From an uncultured Varibaculum sp. (GTDB lineage Bacteria > Actinomycetota > Actinomycetes > Actinomycetales > Actinomycetaceae), in NCBI GenBank assembly GCA_947255165.1, contig CAMYFZ010000039.1:1-17726 (forward strand): DNA of 17,726 nt, read 5' to 3'. Each line of letters begins with the position of its first letter. Within the stretch, counting starts at the first letter, position 1. The translations under genes and the position numbers were made by a program. Below are positions 14,911-17,726 of the stretch, piece after piece. Below the pieces are notes generated by a model. That model was not told where the DNA came from, searched no databases, and worked only from the letters and a program-made list of their open reading frames with translations.

Positions 14911-15339
14911 CTAGTTTTTCTTGCTACCTGTCCGTTTGCCGGTCGCGGGGTTTAGCGGTTGGGGATTGCCTAATGCCTGACAGCAACCGAATTGCAGCGC
15001 CGCGAGGATAGTGAATATTCCCAAGGCGAGGGTCAGTAGTCCAGTTTCGGCGCTGTCGGACAGCGCCGCATAGATAAGGAAACCGGCAGTAACTGCCAGG
15101 GACACTAGGGTGGCGCGTGCCCAAAAGCGGCGGGGATCTAGCTTAAAGATCAAACGCAAACCAGCAAAAACTAATTGAAATCCGCCGGCAATAGCCCCGA
15201 AAATCAGAGCCAGAAACCCGGTCAACATGGTTAAAAGTCCCGAGTCAGAGGAGGCAGATACCGATAGTAATATCAGGGCGAAAAATAGGCAGAGGAAGAG
15301 GACACTACCTGCCACTACCAGGTCAAAGAATCTCCGCAC
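14911..15339 (-). CDS. Small integral membrane protein of unknown family
   Basis: I do not recognise a family. The 142 residues hold about four hydrophobic helices (roughly 8-28, 36-63, 76-93 and 100-119). A positively charged loop (K-L-D-P-R-R-F-W-A-R, 66-75) separates the second and third, and a basic tail ends in T-G-K-R-T-G-S-K-K-N. Positive residues at the N-terminus, in this loop and at the C-terminus suggest that all three face the cytoplasm. The GTG start at 15339 has a good AAGGA 7-8 bases upstream. The gene begins only about 16 bases after the U-rich tail of the pnp terminator and ends 10 bases before the M16 peptidase. It is therefore the first gene of the peptidase-lipoprotein-dapB run. 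The function is open. Confidence 0.8.
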   Translation of the reverse strand: MRRFFDLVVAGSVLFLCLFFALILLSVSASSDSGLLTMLTGFLALIFGAIAGGFQLVFAGLRLIFKLDPRRFWARATLVSLAVTAGFLIYAALSDSAETGLLTLALGIFTILAALQFGCCQALGNPQPLNPATGKRTGSKKN

Positions 15340-15354
15340 CAGGATTTCCTTTCT

Positions 15355-15396
15355 GAAAATTAAAGCAGGCGAGGGCGAGATACTCTCGCCCTCGCC
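15355..15396 (-). terminator. Rho-independent terminator after pnp
   Basis: On the minus strand a perfect 13-bp stem, GGCGAGGGCGAGA paired with TCTCGCCCTCGCC, encloses a 3-base loop (15396-15368). It is followed by the U-rich TGCTTTAATTTT. It begins 15 bases after the pnp stop. Only about 16 bases separate its tail from the next start codon, so downstream genes must rely on readthrough or on a promoter upstream of or within the stem. Confidence 0.8.
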
Positions 15397-15411
15397 AACT
15401 GTTCTTAGCGA

Positions 15412-17726
15412 TTATTCGTCGTCACCGTCTGCTTGCTCATCGCGACGGTCGTCGCGACGATTGTTGCGGTGACGGCGGGTACGATTCCGCGAGCGCCGCG
15501 GGCGATCTCCATCCTCGGAGCGGCGAGATTCCTGCTTAGCCTCATTTTCGGCTAGCTCGGCTTCTTGCTCTTCGCTGAGGACTGCGCCTAGCGAAAGTTT
15601 GCCCCGTTCGTCGATCTCTTCGATCTCTACCTGCACCTGGTCGCCAACGTTTAGTACGTCCTCAACCTGGTTGATGCGCTTGCCCCCTACCAGGCGGCGG
15701 ATCTGCGAAATGTGCAGCAGTCCGTCCTTTCCGGGGGTCAGAGAAACGAAGGCTCCGAAGGAAGTAGTCTTAACTACGGTTCCTACGAAACGCTCCCCTA
15801 CCTCGGGCATTTGCGGGTTAGCAATCGCATTAACGGCTGCCCGCGCGGCCTCGGCAGATTCGGCGTCAGCGGAGGAAATATAGACGGTGCCGTCGTCTTC
15901 AATCACCACTTCGGCTCCGGTGTCCTCTTGGATCTGGTTGATCATCTTGCCCTTGGGCCCGATAACCTCGCCAATCTTATCTACCGGCACCTGTACGGTG
16001 ATGATGCGCGGAGCGTAGGGGCTCATTTCGTCCGGTTCCGGAATCGCCTGTTCGATCAGGTTCAAGATCTCCAGGCGAGCTTCCTTCGCCTGGGCTAGCG
16101 CGCCTTTCAGCACGTCAGAGGGGATACCATCTAGTTTGGTGTCCAGCTGTAGGGCGGTAATGAAGTCCCGAGTCCCGGTAACCTTGAAGTCCATATCTCC
16201 GAAGCCGTCCTCGGCTCCCAAAATATCGGTCAGGGTCATGTACTTGGTGGTGCCGTCCTCGTTCGGTTCGCTCATTAGCCCCATCGCGATCCCGGCGACC
16301 GGCGCTTTAAGCGGTACGCCCGCGTTCAGCAGGGAAATGGTAGAAGCACAGGCTGAACCCATCGAAGAAGAACCGTTCGAGCCCATCACTTCGGAAACCT
16401 GGCGGATAGCGTAGGGGAAGTCTTCCCGGGAAGGAAGTACCGGTTCTAGCGCCATTTCTGCGAGGTGACCATGCCCGATTTCACGCCGCTTGGGGCTGCC
16501 TACGCGCCCGGTTTCGCCGGTGCAGTAGGGCGGGAAGTTGTACTGGTGCATATAGCGTTTGCGAGTCTCCGGCCCCAGGTTGTCCAGCTGCTGCTCCATG
16601 CGCAGCATATTCAGGGTGGTTACCCCCAGCACCTGGGTTTCGCCGCGACGGAAAATCGCGGATCCGTGCAGGCGGGGCAGCACTCCGGCGCGCGCATATA
16701 GCGAGCGAATCTGGTTCGGCTGGCGTCCGTCCATACGCACGCCCTCGTTCAGGGTACGGGTACGGATTAACTCTTTTTCGAGGGCGCGGAAAGCTGCTTT
16801 CAGCTCTTTCTCTCCCTCAGGGAAACGCTCTTCCAGATCGGCGAGCATTTGGTCTTTGATTTCGTCAACCCGGTCTTGCCGCTCCAGTTTTTCGGCAATC
16901 TGTACCGCCTGGTCGAGCTGTTCACGGCAGTTTTCGGCAACGGCATCCCAGTGTTCGTCCTCGAAGTCTTTAAACAGCGGGAACTCTAGGGTTTCCTTCT
17001 GGCACTTGGCCGCTACCTGCGCTTGCGCGCGGCACAGTTCTTTGATGAAGGGCTTGGCGGCCTCTAGGCCGGCAGCTACTACATCTTCGGTAGGCGCGGT
17101 CTGTCCCTGCTGGATAAGATCCCAGGTACCTTCGCCGCCACCGGCCTCAACCATCATAATGGCGACGTCTTCGCCGCCGTCCGCGGTCTGAATAACCCGT
17201 CCGGCCACCACCATGTTGAAGGTGGCGCGTTCCATTTCGCTGTACCGCGGGAAAGCTACCCACTGTCCATCGATTAGGGAGATGCGGGTGCCGCCGATCG
17301 GCCCGGAGAAGGGCAGACCGGAAATCTGGGTGGACATGCTGGCGGCGTTAATGGCCAGCACATCATAGGCGTCGTCCGGGTGTACGGTCAGGATAGTTTC
17401 CACTACCTGTACTTCGTTGCGCAGCCCTTTTACGAACGAGGGGCGCAGCGGACGGTCGATTTGGCGAGCAGCCAAAATCGCTTCAGTGCCGGGACGGCCT
17501 TCGCGCCGGAAGAAGTTTCCGGGGATACGTCCGGCCGCGTATTGACGTTCTTCCACATCAACGGTCAGTGGGAAGAAATCAAACTGGTCGCGCGGATTTT
17601 TCCCTACCGTGGTGGCAGATAAAACCGTGGTTTGATCATCCAGGTAAGCCAGCGCACTGCCGGCAGCCTGTTGGGCGAGTAGGCCAGTTTCGAAGCGCAC
17701 CGTGCGCTGTCCGAAACGACCGTTAT
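15412..17726 (-). CDS. pnp: Polynucleotide phosphorylase (5' end outside the window)
   Basis: PNPase is a trimeric 3'-5' exoribonuclease that releases nucleoside diphosphates and can also add tails. The frame is open to the window edge: residues N-G-R-F-G-Q-R-T precede V-R-F-E-T-G, as in the family N-terminus, so only some 15-25 residues are missing and the GTG at 17700 is not the real start. Counting from that GTG, two RNase PH domains (about 1-130 and 325-530) flank the helical domain (about 230-310). The active-site signature [11 protein letters not shown] (497-507) carries the two catalytic aspartates D498 and D504. A KH domain with G-P-K-G (581-584) and an S1 domain (about 633-705) follow. 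It ends in an arginine- and aspartate-rich tail (about 724-762), which could add RNA binding. A strong terminator follows. rpsO is expected just upstream, outside the window. Confidence 0.97.
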   Translation of the reverse strand, partial: NGRFGQRTVRFETGLLAQQAAGSALAYLDDQTTVLSATTVGKNPRDQFDFFPLTVDVEERQYAAGRIPGNFFRREGRPGTEAILAARQIDRPLRPSFVKGLRNEVQVVETILTVHPDDAYDVLAINAASMSTQISGLPFSGPIGGTRISLIDGQWVAFPRYSEMERATFNMVVAGRVIQTADGGEDVAIMMVEAGGGEGTWDLIQQGQTAPTEDVVAAGLEAAKPFIKELCRAQAQVAAKCQKETLEFPLFKDFEDEHWDAVAENCREQLDQAVQIAEKLERQDRVDEIKDQMLADLEERFPEGEKELKAAFRALEKELIRTRTLNEGVRMDGRQPNQIRSLYARAGVLPRLHGSAIFRRGETQVLGVTTLNMLRMEQQLDNLGPETRKRYMHQYNFPPYCTGETGRVGSPKRREIGHGHLAEMALEPVLPSREDFPYAIRQVSEVMGSNGSSSMGSACASTISLLNAGVPLKAPVAGIAMGLMSEPNEDGTTKYMTLTDILGAEDGFGDMDFKVTGTRDFITALQLDTKLDGIPSDVLKGALAQAKEARLEILNLIEQAIPEPDEMSPYAPRIITVQVPVDKIGEVIGPKGKMINQIQEDTGAEVVIEDDGTVYISSADAESAEAARAAVNAIANPQMPEVGERFVGTVVKTTSFGAFVSLTPGKDGLLHISQIRRLVGGKRINQVEDVLNVGDQVQVEIEEIDERGKLSLGAVLSEEQEAELAENEAKQESRRSEDGDRPRRSRNRTRRHRNNRRDDRRDEQADGDDE

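Noticed and set aside
16559..17191. A 210-residue plus-strand open frame opposite pnp.
   Set aside because: It is a Ser/Arg-rich shadow of the well-supported PNPase frame, with no recognisable domain.
1..17726. Mobile elements, CRISPR arrays, tRNA or rRNA genes, phage or defence genes.
   Set aside because: Nothing in either strand resembles them. The window is fully accounted for by housekeeping genes in one direction with short gaps.

Overview
The window is a compact block of bacterial chromosome in which every supported gene lies on the minus strand. Transcription therefore runs from high to low coordinates. The gene content and order point to an actinobacterium: pnp, an M16 peptidase, dapB, dapA, rnj, ftsK, pgsA, clgR, and a DUF3046 gene that normally precedes recA. 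Supporting signs are the ClgR-type regulator, the fused lysyltransferase/lysyl-tRNA synthetase LysX, a DUF732-like lipoprotein and frequent GTG starts. A member of the Actinomycetaceae or a close relative is my best guess, but this is inference without a database search.

Layout in transcription order. (1) 17726-15412: polynucleotide phosphorylase, truncated at its 5' end by the window edge, followed by a strong stem-loop terminator at 15355-15396. (2) 15339-11725: a tight run of a four-helix membrane protein, an M16 zinc peptidase, a DUF732-like lipoprotein, DapB and a GNAT-fold protein, with 1-10 bases between genes. dapA follows after 63 bases. (3) 10758-10559: a 200-base gap with small hairpins and a good sigma-70-type promoter for rnj. 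(4) 10558-1946: rnj, lysX (its ATG touches the rnj stop), a PfkB-fold protein with a degraded active site, and ftsK. (5) 1895-1: pgsA with an unusually long charged tail, clgR, and the first 25 codons of the DUF3046 gene.

The genes fall into three themes. RNA turnover is represented by PNPase and RNase J. Lysine and diaminopimelate synthesis (DapA, DapB) feeds peptidoglycan and also supplies lysine, which LysX attaches to tRNA and to phosphatidylglycerol. PgsA makes the precursor of that same lipid. FtsK segregates chromosomes at division, and ClgR controls protein quality and stress genes in relatives.

I see no mobile element, CRISPR array, tRNA, rRNA or phage gene, and no clearly new multi-gene system. 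The items most worth a second look are the PfkB-fold protein that has lost its catalytic aspartate, the roughly 240-residue PgsA tail with repeated arginine-rich motifs, the GNAT protein without a normal CoA-binding loop, the extra membrane protein and lipoprotein inserted into the pnp-peptidase-dapB order, and the palindrome inside the rnj promoter spacer.
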